NCBI GenBank assembly: GCA_002410065.1
Contig: DHQB01000017.1
Span: 58,788-122,787 of the forward strand
Direction of reading: 5' to 3'
DNA from: Bacteroidales bacterium UBA5349
Lineage (GTDB): Bacteria > Bacteroidota > Bacteroidia > Bacteroidales > Tenuifilaceae
Length of the DNA stretch: 64,000 bases
Shown here one piece after another: positions 17,453-26,019 of this stretch (positions within the stretch are counted from its first letter, which is position 1; every line of letters starts with the position of its first letter). A program made the position numbers and the translations under genes. The notes below the pieces were generated by a model. It made no database searches. It was given only the letters and a program-made list of their open reading frames with translations, and was not told the DNA's origin.

Positions 17453-19084
17453 CTAAAATCTGGCAACTAATGGCATCTTTCGTCCTAATCCAAATGCTTT
17501 TGACGAGACCCTTAAAATTGGAGCAGATTGAAAACGCTTATGCCCATTAGCATTAACTAACCGAATGGCCTTTGCTACTACTTCAGCATCGAAGCCAAGT
17601 GCAATAATCTCATTCACACTTCTCTGGTTCTCAATATACTCTCGAAGAATAGCGTCGAGTATTGCATAATCGGGTAGCGAGTCGGAATCTTTCTGGTCGG
17701 GTCTAAGCTCTGCCGAGGGTGGTTTTACAATTGTATTTATGGGAATTACCTCAACTTCTCTATTGATATAATGGGCTAACTTAAAAACATCCGTTTTATA
17801 AACATCGCCCAAAACAGCCAAAGCGCCGCACATATCGCCATAAAGAGTTCCATAGCCAACAGCTGCCTCACTTTTATTGGACGTATTAAGCAAAAGATAT
17901 CCAAGTTTATTCGATAAGGCCATAAGCATTAAACCTCTTATTCGGGCTTGAATATTCTCTTCAGTCAAATCGTTGGGTAAATCATCAAATACTGGTTCTA
18001 GGCCTTGATTTATGGTATCAAACGAATCCTTTATATTTACAACATCATACTTAACCTTAAGATTATCAGCTAATGCCACAGCATCATCAATAGAGTGCTG
18101 TGATGAGAATTGAGAGGGAAGCAACAGAACCCTTAAATTTTGACTTCCCAACGCTTTTTGTGCAAGTGCAAGCGTAACGGCCGAATCCAATCCACCCGAT
18201 AGGCCTAGAGTTGCCTTGGTGAATCCCGATTTTTGAAAATAATCGCGAATACCCAGAACCAAAGCATCATGAATTTGAGCAATGTAATCGTTAGGTTCAA
18301 ACTGAATTTTAGAGTCAATAACACCTCTGCTTTCAGTATCAACAACCTGAATATCCTCAACAAAAAGGTTTAGGCTTTTGGATAAAAACCCGTTGGCATT
18401 ATACACCACTGATCCGCCATGGAATATTAAATCAGTATTTGCACCCACCTGATTTACGCTGATGATTGGCAGCCCATACCGTTTTGCATTATCAGCAAAA
18501 ACAGCTATTCTTTGGCTATAATTATCGAACGAAAAAGGGGATGCAGCAATATTAATCACTAAATCGGGGTTCAATTTCTTAAGTTCAGCCATTGGCGAAA
18601 TCTTATTTCGCCTCATTGGCTGGTCGTCACATAAATCCTCGGAAATAGTAATGGCAATTCGTTTCCCGTTAAGGTTAGCAATGGTAAAATTGTGATTTGG
18701 CTCAAAGTATCTGGCCTCTTCAAAAATATCATAGCTAGGCAGCAACGCCTTATGGTGTGTACTCTGGATTTTACCCTCGCTAAGTAAATATGCAGAATTG
18801 AGTAAGGGTTTGCCCAAAAGTTCAGGGTTAGGGCTTGGTGCTCCTACTATCGCAGAAATTCCTATACAATGCTTGGCAACCTGCTCAACGGCGGTTAAGC
18901 ACTTTTGGATAAAATCGGTACGGCAAAGCAAGTCGTATGGTGGATATCCGCAAACCGACAACTCAGAGAAAACCACAAGACAAGCACCCTTGGTTTTTGC
19001 AGTACTGATTGCGCTGATAATTTTTCCGACATTGTGCTCAAAATCGCCAACTATATAGTTCTGTTGAGCAAGAGCTATTTTCAT
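17453..19084 (-). CDS. nadE: NAD+ synthase (glutamine-hydrolysing)
   Basis: 543 residues. The N-terminal nitrilase-type glutaminase domain (1-260) shows the Glu in FSELSVCGYPP, Lys in HHKALLPSYDIFEEARYF and Cys in ISEDLCDDQ. The C-terminal synthetase domain (about 275-543) has the PP-loop GLSGGLDSAVTLALAQ and NTSNKSEAAVGYGTLYGD. It amidates nicotinic acid adenine dinucleotide with glutamine-derived ammonia to complete NAD+ synthesis. It starts at the ATG at 19084. The barrel protein gene at 19127-19798 lies just upstream on the same strand. Confidence 0.96.
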   Translation of the reverse strand: MKIALAQQNYIVGDFEHNVGKIISAISTAKTKGACLVVFSELSVCGYPPYDLLCRTDFIQKCLTAVEQVAKHCIGISAIVGAPSPNPELLGKPLLNSAYLLSEGKIQSTHHKALLPSYDIFEEARYFEPNHNFTIANLNGKRIAITISEDLCDDQPMRRNKISPMAELKKLNPDLVINIAASPFSFDNYSQRIAVFADNAKRYGLPIISVNQVGANTDLIFHGGSVVYNANGFLSKSLNLFVEDIQVVDTESRGVIDSKIQFEPNDYIAQIHDALVLGIRDYFQKSGFTKATLGLSGGLDSAVTLALAQKALGSQNLRVLLLPSQFSSQHSIDDAVALADNLKVKYDVVNIKDSFDTINQGLEPVFDDLPNDLTEENIQARIRGLMLMALSNKLGYLLLNTSNKSEAAVGYGTLYGDMCGALAVLGDVYKTDVFKLAHYINREVEVIPINTIVKPPSAELRPDQKDSDSLPDYAILDAILREYIENQRSVNEIIALGFDAEVVAKAIRLVNANGHKRFQSAPILRVSSKAFGLGRKMPLVARF

Positions 19085-19126
19085 CTATCTGCTTTTTTTG
19101 AAATGAAATTATGAGTTGAAAATGGG

Positions 19127-19798
19127 TTAAAAAACTAGCCCAAGCCTAAGCGACAAGCTACCAATGCCAATCATTCCGTAACCGGCATCAAAAGCGGGGG
19201 TCATTCCGTTAGCATAGGTCAAACCAATCTGCAAAGCCGATGGCCCACCCAACGAATATTGCATACCAGCTCCAAACATATACGAAACAAAGCCAAAACG
19301 CAATTGCTTATTCTCAAGCACCTCTCTATCAACTCCATTTGCATCTTCCCAAGCAAAACCCTTCAGTTTTAAATGGCCAATAATACCTAATTGAGCAAAA
19401 AAGGTTGAATAACCAATTTCGTTGGTTTTAAATTTAAAACCCAATGGAACATTAATATACTGTCCTTTAACCTTAACGTTAGAGTTTATGGCTATTGGAT
19501 AGTCACCATCGCGTGTTTTAAGAATATAACCCTCCTCTTTATATTTAATATTCCCTCCGATATTTGATATTGATGCACCAGTGGTAATGGCATACCTATC
19601 GGCAAAGTAGCGCTCGAAGCTAAATCCGGCATTAAATCCAAACACAGGACCGTTTGGGGAAAACTTTTTGGTATCGGATGTAAACCACGATAGCTGCGGA
19701 TCGGCAAAAACTCCAAATTGCAAATACTGAGCTTGGCTTGTGTAGCTTATGAGGGCTAAGAGGAAAACTATCGAAAAGGATCTGATAAGTGCTTTCAT
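19127..19798 (-). CDS. Outer-membrane beta-barrel protein (porin-family, PorT-like size)
   Basis: 223 residues. A signal peptide (1-23, ending SQAQ) is followed by alternating amphipathic beta strands with aromatic girdles (QYLQFGVFADPQLSWF, VFGFNAGFSFERYF, GIGSLSLRLGLVF) and a C-terminal Phe, as expected for an OMP_b-brl_2-type 8-stranded barrel. Such proteins include the T9SS component PorT and many orphan barrels; the sequence does not single out one. Outer membrane; function unknown. Confidence 0.8.
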   Translation of the reverse strand: MKALIRSFSIVFLLALISYTSQAQYLQFGVFADPQLSWFTSDTKKFSPNGPVFGFNAGFSFERYFADRYAITTGASISNIGGNIKYKEEGYILKTRDGDYPIAINSNVKVKGQYINVPLGFKFKTNEIGYSTFFAQLGIIGHLKLKGFAWEDANGVDREVLENKQLRFGFVSYMFGAGMQYSLGGPSALQIGLTYANGMTPAFDAGYGMIGIGSLSLRLGLVF

Positions 19799-19820
19799 GC
19801 TAATTTGATTTTTTGTTAGG

Positions 19821-19828
19821 CAAATTTA
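19821..19828 (-). promoter_or_regulatory. -7 box of the barrel-protein gene
   Basis: The reverse strand reads TAAATTTG (TAnnTTTG exact), 23 bases before the ATG at 19798. No -33 element at the normal spacing. Confidence 0.4.
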
Positions 19829-19944
19829 TGCAAATAATGGGGTTAAGAAAAGAATATTGCACTAGCCTTGCAAATTTTAAACCAATTTAGGAAAAGCAAA
19901 CTGGATTGAATGCAATGAAATCAACTTGATAACCCTAATTTTAC

Positions 19945-21207
19945 CTAAGAACTCGTTTTATCTGTTTGCGTTAGAATCAGTCGTAGTGAGGTATCTTTAG
20001 TCACATATGCCCACGCCCAGTTAATAAAGATTATCAGCTTATTGCGTACACTCAGAATGAGCATCAGATGCAGCGACATCCAAATGAACCATGCAAAATA
20101 CCCTTTGAAACTAATGAAGGGCAGATCGACCACCGCTTTGTTACGGCCAATGGTTGCCATGGAACCGAGGTCTTTATACTCATAGTCAACAGTTTTTTTA
20201 CTATTGACTATTTTTTTTAGGTTTTTTGCTAAGTTTTTAGCCTGATTAATTGCCACATTGGCAACCTGAGGGTGCCCCTTGGGGTATTTTGGCGTTTCCA
20301 TATAAGCAATATCACCAACTGCAAATATATTTTTACTATCCGCTACTCTATTTATCCTATCTACAGCCATCCGCTTTGTTCGAGTATAAACATTTGCAGG
20401 CAAGCCCTTTATTTGATTAGGCATAACACCTGCAGCCCAAATAACTGTTTTTGTGTTAATGCTTTTGCCGTTACTTAATTTAAGGATATTGCCATCGTAA
20501 TCGGTTACAAAGGTTTCGGTAAGCAGCTCAACACCCATTCTCTGCAGGTAATTCTTTGAGGCCTTTTGCGCATTGCTGCTCATATTGTTAAGCATATACT
20601 TTGTGCCCTCAACCAAGGTTATATTGAACTTGTTAAAATCAATTCGCGGATAGTCTTTGGGTAAAATATTCTTCTTAATTTCAGCAAAGGCACCTACCAT
20701 TTCAACTCCAGTTGCTCCGCCACCAACAATTACAAGGTTTAGGAGTCCCTCCTCACCTCCTCCATTTGCTGAAGCAATGTTTTCGAATGTTTGTAAAATG
20801 TGGTTGCGAATTTTTATGGCATCGTAGGTGGTTTTTAGGGTAAATGCGTTTTGACTAATATTTTGGTTGCCAAAAAAATTGGTTTTACATCCTATGGCAA
20901 TCACCAAATAATCGTAGTCAAAATTGCCTATGGTTGTGCTTATTCTGTTTTGCTCAGGATAAATACGCGTCAATTCAGCCATTCGGATTAATACGTTACT
21001 CTTATTCTTTAAAATATGGCGAAAAGGGAAAGAAATACTCGATGGCTCAATTTGCGAAGTAGCCACCTGATAGAATAATGGTTGAAACTGATGGTGGTTA
21101 ATCTTATCGATTAACAATACATCAAATAGATGCTTATCCAGTCTTCTTGCAAGTTGAATTCCGGCGAAACCGCCTCCCACAATTATTACTTTTCTTTTTG
21201 AGTCCAT
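19945..21207 (-). CDS. ndh: Type II NADH:quinone oxidoreductase-like flavoprotein
   Basis: 420 residues. VIIVGGGFAGIQLARRL at 8-24 binds FAD and LVIVGGGATGVEMVGAF near 155-171 binds NADH. IFAVGDIAYM is the FAD C-terminal motif, and a hydrophobic amphipathic end (KGYFAWFIWMSLHLMLIL near 365-385) is the usual membrane attachment. It would move electrons from NADH to quinone without ion pumping, supplying quinol for the nitrate reductase encoded downstream. Start at the ATG at 21207, preceding VIIVGGG by seven residues, as in the family. Confidence 0.85.
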   Translation of the reverse strand: MDSKRKVIIVGGGFAGIQLARRLDKHLFDVLLIDKINHHQFQPLFYQVATSQIEPSSISFPFRHILKNKSNVLIRMAELTRIYPEQNRISTTIGNFDYDYLVIAIGCKTNFFGNQNISQNAFTLKTTYDAIKIRNHILQTFENIASANGGGEEGLLNLVIVGGGATGVEMVGAFAEIKKNILPKDYPRIDFNKFNITLVEGTKYMLNNMSSNAQKASKNYLQRMGVELLTETFVTDYDGNILKLSNGKSINTKTVIWAAGVMPNQIKGLPANVYTRTKRMAVDRINRVADSKNIFAVGDIAYMETPKYPKGHPQVANVAINQAKNLAKNLKKIVNSKKTVDYEYKDLGSMATIGRNKAVVDLPFISFKGYFAWFIWMSLHLMLILSVRNKLIIFINWAWAYVTKDTSLRLILTQTDKTSS

Positions 21208-21253
21208 TATTGCCCTAATTAGTTGTCATTATTTCTAATAACAACCCTACTCA

Positions 21254-21604
21254 TCAACCTTTTAATAGCACATCCTTAAGTACAACAGCTTGGTTCATTG
21301 TTGGACTTTTTGCAGCATACAGTAAACTGATTGATTGATTATCAGCTATTTTTCGCAACTTACTTAATTGGTCCTCCTTATCTTTTAGTTCAATGCGATA
21401 TCTTAATTTAAATTCGTCAAATCGCTCCTCCTTATGGTCAAACCATTTCCTTAATTCGGTTGAAGGGGCAATATCCTTGTTCCATTCGTCGAGGTGTGCC
21501 GTTGCTTTTGAAACACCCCGAGGCCAAATCCTATCTACCAATACCCTATACCCATCATCTTCGGCCTTCTCATCGTAGATCCTCTTTATCCTTATGATTT
21601 TCAT
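21254..21604 (-). CDS. DUF488 family protein
   Basis: 116 residues. IKRIYDEKAEDDGYRVLVDRIWPRGVSK, then LDEWNKDIAPSTELRKWF, are the signature segments of the DUF488 (YeaO-like) family of small cytoplasmic proteins. Biochemical role unknown. It is 11 bases upstream of the next AhpD-like gene's end and part of the same-direction redox cluster. Confidence 0.85.
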   Translation of the reverse strand: MKIIRIKRIYDEKAEDDGYRVLVDRIWPRGVSKATAHLDEWNKDIAPSTELRKWFDHKEERFDEFKLRYRIELKDKEDQLSKLRKIADNQSISLLYAAKSPTMNQAVVLKDVLLKG

Positions 21605-21615
21605 TGAACTGATTT

Positions 21616-21945
21616 TTACTCACCCATTTCATCCAAAGCAATAAGTGAGTGTGCAAAAGCACCTCCTGCGCGCATTTCAGTTGCTACCCAAATAGCTTCC
21701 ATTATCTCCTGCTGGCTTGCACCTTTTCGCATTGCCTGCTTTGTATGCGATTTTATGCAGTAAGGGCATTGGGTAACGTGTGCAACGGCAACTGCAATCA
21801 GCTGTTTTGTTTTCTCGGGTAGTGCGCCTTCGCTAAAAACGGTTTTGCTGAAATTACTCCATGCTTCCATAGCTTCGGGAGCCAAAGCGGCCCTTTTGTC
21901 GGCAAGACTTTTGGTCGCTTTAGGATACAAATCTTTGGTTTCCAT
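21616..21945 (-). CDS. Carboxymuconolactone decarboxylase / AhpD-like protein (1)
   Basis: 109 residues. The core VAHVTQCPYCIKSHTKQAMRKGAS holds the AhpD-type redox pair CxxC with a following His (CPYCIKSH near 59-66). Small CMD proteins act as peroxidase partners or thiol reductases, here probably cytoplasmic. A neighbour of the flavin reductase at 21967 (21 bases) and matched by a second, unrelated-length CMD gene at 22736. Confidence 0.87.
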   Translation of the reverse strand: METKDLYPKATKSLADKRAALAPEAMEAWSNFSKTVFSEGALPEKTKQLIAVAVAHVTQCPYCIKSHTKQAMRKGASQQEIMEAIWVATEMRAGGAFAHSLIALDEMGE

Positions 21946-21966
21946 GATAATAAAATTTAGTTTTCT

Positions 21967-22641
21967 TTAAAATCCTTCTTTCACAATTTGTTTTTCATCC
22001 ACATTTAGATGCTTTAATTGCTTTTCAACAATATCCATCATAACCGGTGGTCCGCACACATAAAAATGCTTACTCGTATCGGATATTACCTGCTTTAAAA
22101 AATCTTCAGTAATAAAGCCATGCGCATACCCATCAATCTTTTCATCGGATAAAATGTTGATAAAGTTATCCCCCAGCATCTTTTGAAACTCATTCTCATT
22201 AATGATATCCGCTTTTGCCTTATTGGCAAAAATGAGCTTATTACCCCCTATTTTATTAATGGATTTGAGATGCCTGAAAATTGAAATAAACGGAGTAATG
22301 CCTGCGCCGCCAGCAATAAACACACCCTCGCCCTTATAACCTATTGTTCCCCAAGGATCATCAATAATTAGCTCATCACCTTCATTCAACTTTAATAGCT
22401 CATTAGTTACCCCTTTGTGTTGAGGGTAAGTTTTAATGGTAAACTCAAGGTAGTTATCATCTTGCGGGAGAGAGGTAAAAGTGAATGGTCTTTTCTCATT
22501 CTGCCATTCAGGTTTATTAATAGCCAATTCTGTTGCTTGGCCAGGCTCATATTGATAATGTGGTGGTTTTTCCGTTATAATTCTGAGCACATCGTGAGTA
22601 GCCTTGGCCACTGATTTTACTTTTATTATCTGGATTCCCAT
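21967..22641 (-). CDS. Ferredoxin reductase-type FAD/NAD(P)-binding oxidoreductase
   Basis: 224 residues. RPFTFTSLP near 51-59 is the FAD-binding RxYS-like motif variant, GVFIAGGAGITPFISIFRHL near 107-126 the NAD(P)-binding loop and FYVCGPPVMMDIVEKQL near 192-208 the C-terminal nicotinamide motif. There is no iron-sulfur cysteine cluster, so it needs a separate electron acceptor, for which the ferredoxin at 25118 is a candidate. Confidence 0.87.
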   Translation of the reverse strand: MGIQIIKVKSVAKATHDVLRIITEKPPHYQYEPGQATELAINKPEWQNEKRPFTFTSLPQDDNYLEFTIKTYPQHKGVTNELLKLNEGDELIIDDPWGTIGYKGEGVFIAGGAGITPFISIFRHLKSINKIGGNKLIFANKAKADIINENEFQKMLGDNFINILSDEKIDGYAHGFITEDFLKQVISDTSKHFYVCGPPVMMDIVEKQLKHLNVDEKQIVKEGF

Positions 22642-22735
22642 GGTAGTAGATTTTAGATTAATTCTATCTTCAAAGTATTCAAAATATTATTAGTTAATAG
22701 CATAAATTTCTCTTGGCTCTCAACATTATTCCCCA

Positions 22736-23185
22736 TCAAGGCTTGTAACTCCCGGGAACTGTGCGAAAACTAATGGCCAATCTGTTCCATCCGTTAATGG
22801 CAACTATTGCCATGGTTAGGTTGATTAACTCATTATCGTTAAAATGCTTGCGAGTGGCCTCATACAATGAGTCTGAAATATCATTCTCTGAGATTAGTGT
22901 TAAGGCCTCGGTCCATGCCAATGCAGCTCGCTCCCGTTGGGTATAAAAAGGAGTTTCGCGCCAAGCGCTCAATCCATAAAGCCTTTGTTCAGTTTCTCCT
23001 GCTTTGCGTGCATCCTTAGTGTGCATATCGAGACAATAAGCACATCCGTTAATTTGCGAAGCTCTGGTTTTAACCAATTCATATAGGGTACGCTCCAAGC
23101 CAGAGTTTGCTATATACTTCTCTATTTCGAGCAACCCTTGTATTGCTTGTGGAGAAATTTTGGAATAGTTCAGTCTTTCTTTCAT
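22736..23185 (-). CDS. Carboxymuconolactone decarboxylase / AhpD-like protein (2)
   Basis: 149 residues. INGCAYCLDMHTKDARKAGE near 46-65 gives the CxxC-x3-H peroxidase-type active site, followed by the helix LYGLSAWRETPFYTQRERAALAW typical of the alkylhydroperoxidase-like subgroup. It probably reduces organic peroxides with a thiol partner. Forms a short run with the FMN reductase gene upstream (29 bases). Confidence 0.9.
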   Translation of the reverse strand: MKERLNYSKISPQAIQGLLEIEKYIANSGLERTLYELVKTRASQINGCAYCLDMHTKDARKAGETEQRLYGLSAWRETPFYTQRERAALAWTEALTLISENDISDSLYEATRKHFNDNELINLTMAIVAINGWNRLAISFRTVPGSYKP

Positions 23186-23214
23186 CGCCTAAGGATGTTA
23201 CTAAAGTTTACATA

Positions 23215-23775
23215 CTAGTTTGACATTCTTTTATTTGCTTCGATACACCAGAGCAATTCATTGATAAAGGCCTTTGCTCTTTTGTTTATATCCTCTGGAT
23301 CTGAGGGGTTTCCGTTCTCATCAAATAAATCAAAAACTTTTGGTACGGGAAACATGGCAGGAACTACCCATGCCCGAATTTTCCATAATGAGAACTGCAA
23401 CGAGGTAATTACCTGTGTGCCACCAAAAACCCCATCGGATACTGTTGAAATTGCAATGGGTTTACGATGCCATTCGCGGTACAAAAGGTCAATTGCATTC
23501 TTTAAACTTGCGGGGTATCCTCCATTGTATTCTGGGGTAACTACAATAACGCCATCTGCTTCCTTTATCTTTTCAGAAAAACCAAGAGCTTTTTTCAATG
23601 GCCATTTCTGAAGGTGGAGGCGTTCTTCAAATAAAGGGAAATTGTATTCTTTTAAATCGAGAATATTGCTCGATGCAAGTTGGTTCTGCTCCAAATAGTT
23701 TTTAAAGAATAGTGCAACCCTATGGCTATTTCTACCCTCTCTAACACTGGCTGATATTATCTCAATGTGTGGCAT
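23215..23775 (-). CDS. NADPH-dependent FMN reductase family protein
   Basis: 186 residues of flavodoxin-like fold. The phosphate loop is SASVREGRNSHRVA near 7-20 and the flavin-binding TPEYNGGYPASLKNAIDLL near 81-99 is characteristic. It reduces FMN, quinones or azo compounds with NAD(P)H. First gene of the FMN reductase-AhpD pair. Confidence 0.9.
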   Translation of the reverse strand: MPHIEIISASVREGRNSHRVALFFKNYLEQNQLASSNILDLKEYNFPLFEERLHLQKWPLKKALGFSEKIKEADGVIVVTPEYNGGYPASLKNAIDLLYREWHRKPIAISTVSDGVFGGTQVITSLQFSLWKIRAWVVPAMFPVPKVFDLFDENGNPSDPEDINKRAKAFINELLWCIEANKRMSN

Positions 23776-23831
23776 ATCTCATTTAATTTAAAACTCAAAT
23801 TCCCATTGTTAAGAAATAAGCAACAAAAATA

Positions 23832-24488
23832 CTACACACCTAGAAGCATTTTATTTGTCACTGAATCAAGGGATTCTCGAATATAGATATAGCTTGGTAT
23901 ATTTGTTTCCATCAACTCGATATTGGCCTCCTTAGCTCTTTCAAATAAATCTGCATCCTCGCCAATGGGTACTTCATTAAATCCTTTCAACGAAATCAAG
24001 CTAAACCTTTCAACAAAAAAGGTCCCTCCAATTGAACACTTACTCAGGTTAATTTTTTTAGAGTTATCAAACCTATCGGGCACATACTGATTTCCAATTA
24101 TCTCTACCCCACCATACAAGAATTTTATCTTTGGGTTTTCAAGCAAAATGCGCTTCCTAGACTTGAGGTGGTCTGGGCCATACTCATCATCCGAATCAAG
24201 AAAAGAAACAAATTTACCAGTCGATAATTTTATTCCCTCATTCTTTGTTTTTACCACGCCGCTGTGCAATTTCCTTACATATCGTATTTTAGCAAAATTC
24301 CTAGTGTAGGGCAAAACCTGTTCATAGGTATTATCTGTACTACCATCATCTATAATAATGGCCTCCCAATCTTTTTCTGCTTGAAAAATAAGAGAATCTA
24401 GTGCCCTCTTTATAAGATTTGCCCTATTGTAGGTTGTAATTATAATAGAGAAAAATGGCTGAGGAATATTTATGCCGAAATTGTTCAT
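23832..24488 (-). CDS. Family 2 glycosyltransferase
   Basis: 218 residues, short for GT2 but with a complete catalytic core: FSIIITTYNRANLIKRAL, then AIIIDDGSTDNTYE (nucleotide binding), FLDSDDEY (DxD metal site near 95-102) and GEDADLF for the catalytic base region. The ED-containing end and lack of a transmembrane region suggest a cytoplasmic sugar transferase of unknown acceptor. It sits oddly inside an otherwise redox-only cluster. Confidence 0.88.
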   Translation of the reverse strand: MNNFGINIPQPFFSIIITTYNRANLIKRALDSLIFQAEKDWEAIIIDDGSTDNTYEQVLPYTRNFAKIRYVRKLHSGVVKTKNEGIKLSTGKFVSFLDSDDEYGPDHLKSRKRILLENPKIKFLYGGVEIIGNQYVPDRFDNSKKINLSKCSIGGTFFVERFSLISLKGFNEVPIGEDADLFERAKEANIELMETNIPSYIYIRESLDSVTNKMLLGV

Positions 24489-24632
24489 TGATGATGACTT
24501 TTAAAAAAACATAAGGTGTTCAATTGATTTTTCAAGCAAGTATTTCTTAATGATTTTAGAAAACAGCTGACAATCTTTCTGTTCCTTTCCTTGTTTTTTT
24601 TGCTAGAGCAGACGATAGGCAAAGTTTGAGAT

Positions 24633-25061
24633 TTACTTAACCAGTTTTGCTTCGGCCAATATCTTGGCGGTTCCACCTGCATATAGTCGTGAAACAGGGC
24701 ATTTTTCTTTGGTAATTGCGGCCAACTTACTGAGTTTACTCTCATCAAGTCCGTGGCATTTTACCTTGCAGTCCAGTTTTATTTCTGTAATGTGAGGACC
24801 AGAATCGTCTTTGCCAATGGTAACTTTGGCAGTTGTGTCGATACTTTCAGGGTTCAATCCCTCCTCGGTGAGTAAAAGCGAAAGATACATGGAGTAGCAT
24901 CCTGCATGTGCCGCACCAACAAGTTCCTCGGGGTTTGTACCTCCGCCACTTTCAAAACGTGAACCAAAGGTGTAACCACCTTCGAAACCTGTAAACTTCA
25001 TGGTTCCTTTACCGTCATTGATTTTTCCTTTCCATTGTGCTTGTGCATTCGATGTTTTCAT
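24633..25061 (-). CDS. OsmC/Ohr family peroxide-resistance protein
   Basis: 142 residues. GTNPEELVGAAHAGCYSMYLS gives the first reactive cysteine near 55, and TKEKCPVSRLYAGG the second near 119, the pair used by OsmC to reduce organic hydroperoxides. KFTGFEGGYTFGSRFESGGG is the typical OsmC N-terminal part. Stand-alone gene in the redox cluster, with 56 bases to the ferredoxin gene. Confidence 0.92.
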   Translation of the reverse strand: MKTSNAQAQWKGKINDGKGTMKFTGFEGGYTFGSRFESGGGTNPEELVGAAHAGCYSMYLSLLLTEEGLNPESIDTTAKVTIGKDDSGPHITEIKLDCKVKCHGLDESKLSKLAAITKEKCPVSRLYAGGTAKILAEAKLVK

Positions 25062-25117
25062 GTCGTTTAGTTTTTGTTGTTAATTAATGTGATGAATTCA
25101 ACTCTTAAATGCTGCAT

Positions 25118-25306
25118 TTATTCAAACTTAATCACCTCAACAGGACACCCATCGGCGGCCTCTTTAATGCCATCTTCATACTCGCTGTAGTTAACTCCTT
25201 CAAGCACGGTAGCTAGGTCAACTATTTTAAAAACTTCGGGGCATACATCTTCGCATAGCCCGCAGGATATACATCCATCTTCGATCCAAACTTTTTCTAC
25301 TGCCAT
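25118..25306 (-). CDS. Small [4Fe-4S] ferredoxin
   Basis: 62 residues. Cysteines at 12, 15, 18 and 54 (CISCGLC and ADGCP) form one [4Fe-4S] cluster, and an extra Cys22 in CEDVCPE is of the second-cluster type. It is a soluble electron carrier and a plausible partner for the flavoprotein reductase at 21967. Its start overlaps the 3' end of the Rrf2 gene by 10 bases, so the two are transcribed and probably translated together. Confidence 0.92.
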   Translation of the reverse strand: MAVEKVWIEDGCISCGLCEDVCPEVFKIVDLATVLEGVNYSEYEDGIKEAADGCPVEVIKFE

Positions 25307-25767
25307 CTTAGTTGTTTTTTAGTTAATACTTTTTGCACTCTAGTTAATGTCGCTTCATTATTGTTAATCTTTTGCGCAAGCGACTGTATTGTCTGTTCAT
25401 TTGTGAACCTAAAAAACCCTTCTCTTACCTTTGAATAACCCTCATGCATTGGGCAAGGGGTGCCTGCATCACAGTGGTTTAATCCAAAACCGCATTTTAA
25501 AAAAAACCCATTACCCTCAACTGATTCTATCACTTCAGACAATTTGAGGGGAATGGACAAATCATCAAAAAAGTATCCTCCACCTCTCCCTTTCATTGAT
25601 GAAATAATCTCAGCACGCGTTAAACTCTGTAAAACTTTTGCCGTAAATTGTTCGGGAGAATCTATCATCTTGGATATCTCCTTAAACCCTGGTCTTTTCC
25701 CTTCGCTATTTTGGATATAGATATACACCAGTGCTCTAATGGCGTATTCGGTTGTTTTTCCTAGCAT
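25297..25767 (-). CDS. Rrf2-family Fe-S transcriptional regulator
   Basis: About 156 residues from the ATG at 25767 (MLGKTTEYAIRALVYI); an ATG two codons upstream at 25773 is also possible. The winged helix-turn-helix has the Rrf2 recognition segment KGRGGGYFFD near 59-68. Three cysteines, CGFGLNHCDAGTPC (C-x6-C-x5-C near 92-105), would ligate an iron-sulfur cluster as in IscR and NsrR. It probably controls itself, the ferredoxin and perhaps the neighbouring redox genes in response to Fe-S status, oxygen or nitric oxide. Which signal applies cannot be read from the sequence. Confidence 0.9.
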   Translation of the reverse strand: MLGKTTEYAIRALVYIYIQNSEGKRPGFKEISKMIDSPEQFTAKVLQSLTRAEIISSMKGRGGGYFFDDLSIPLKLSEVIESVEGNGFFLKCGFGLNHCDAGTPCPMHEGYSKVREGFFRFTNEQTIQSLAQKINNNEATLTRVQKVLTKKQLRWQ

Positions 25768-26019
25768 ATTCATCAGTTATTACTGCAGTCTTGTTCAAGT
25801 ATAAAACAAATTCCATATAAAGATGTTCATGTCTTTTATTGTTTTTCTCTTTGTTAAAACTCCTGAAAACGATCAATTCTATTGAGGAATAAATTAGAAT
25901 TCAAGAAAACCAAATGAAAGAATGCTGTTTTTCCTTACTTTAAATAATTAAAATATCGCGAAAGATTCCTTATTTTAGCGTGATATAAATTTTAGTTCTG
26001 TTTTACAATCTGACTCCCG

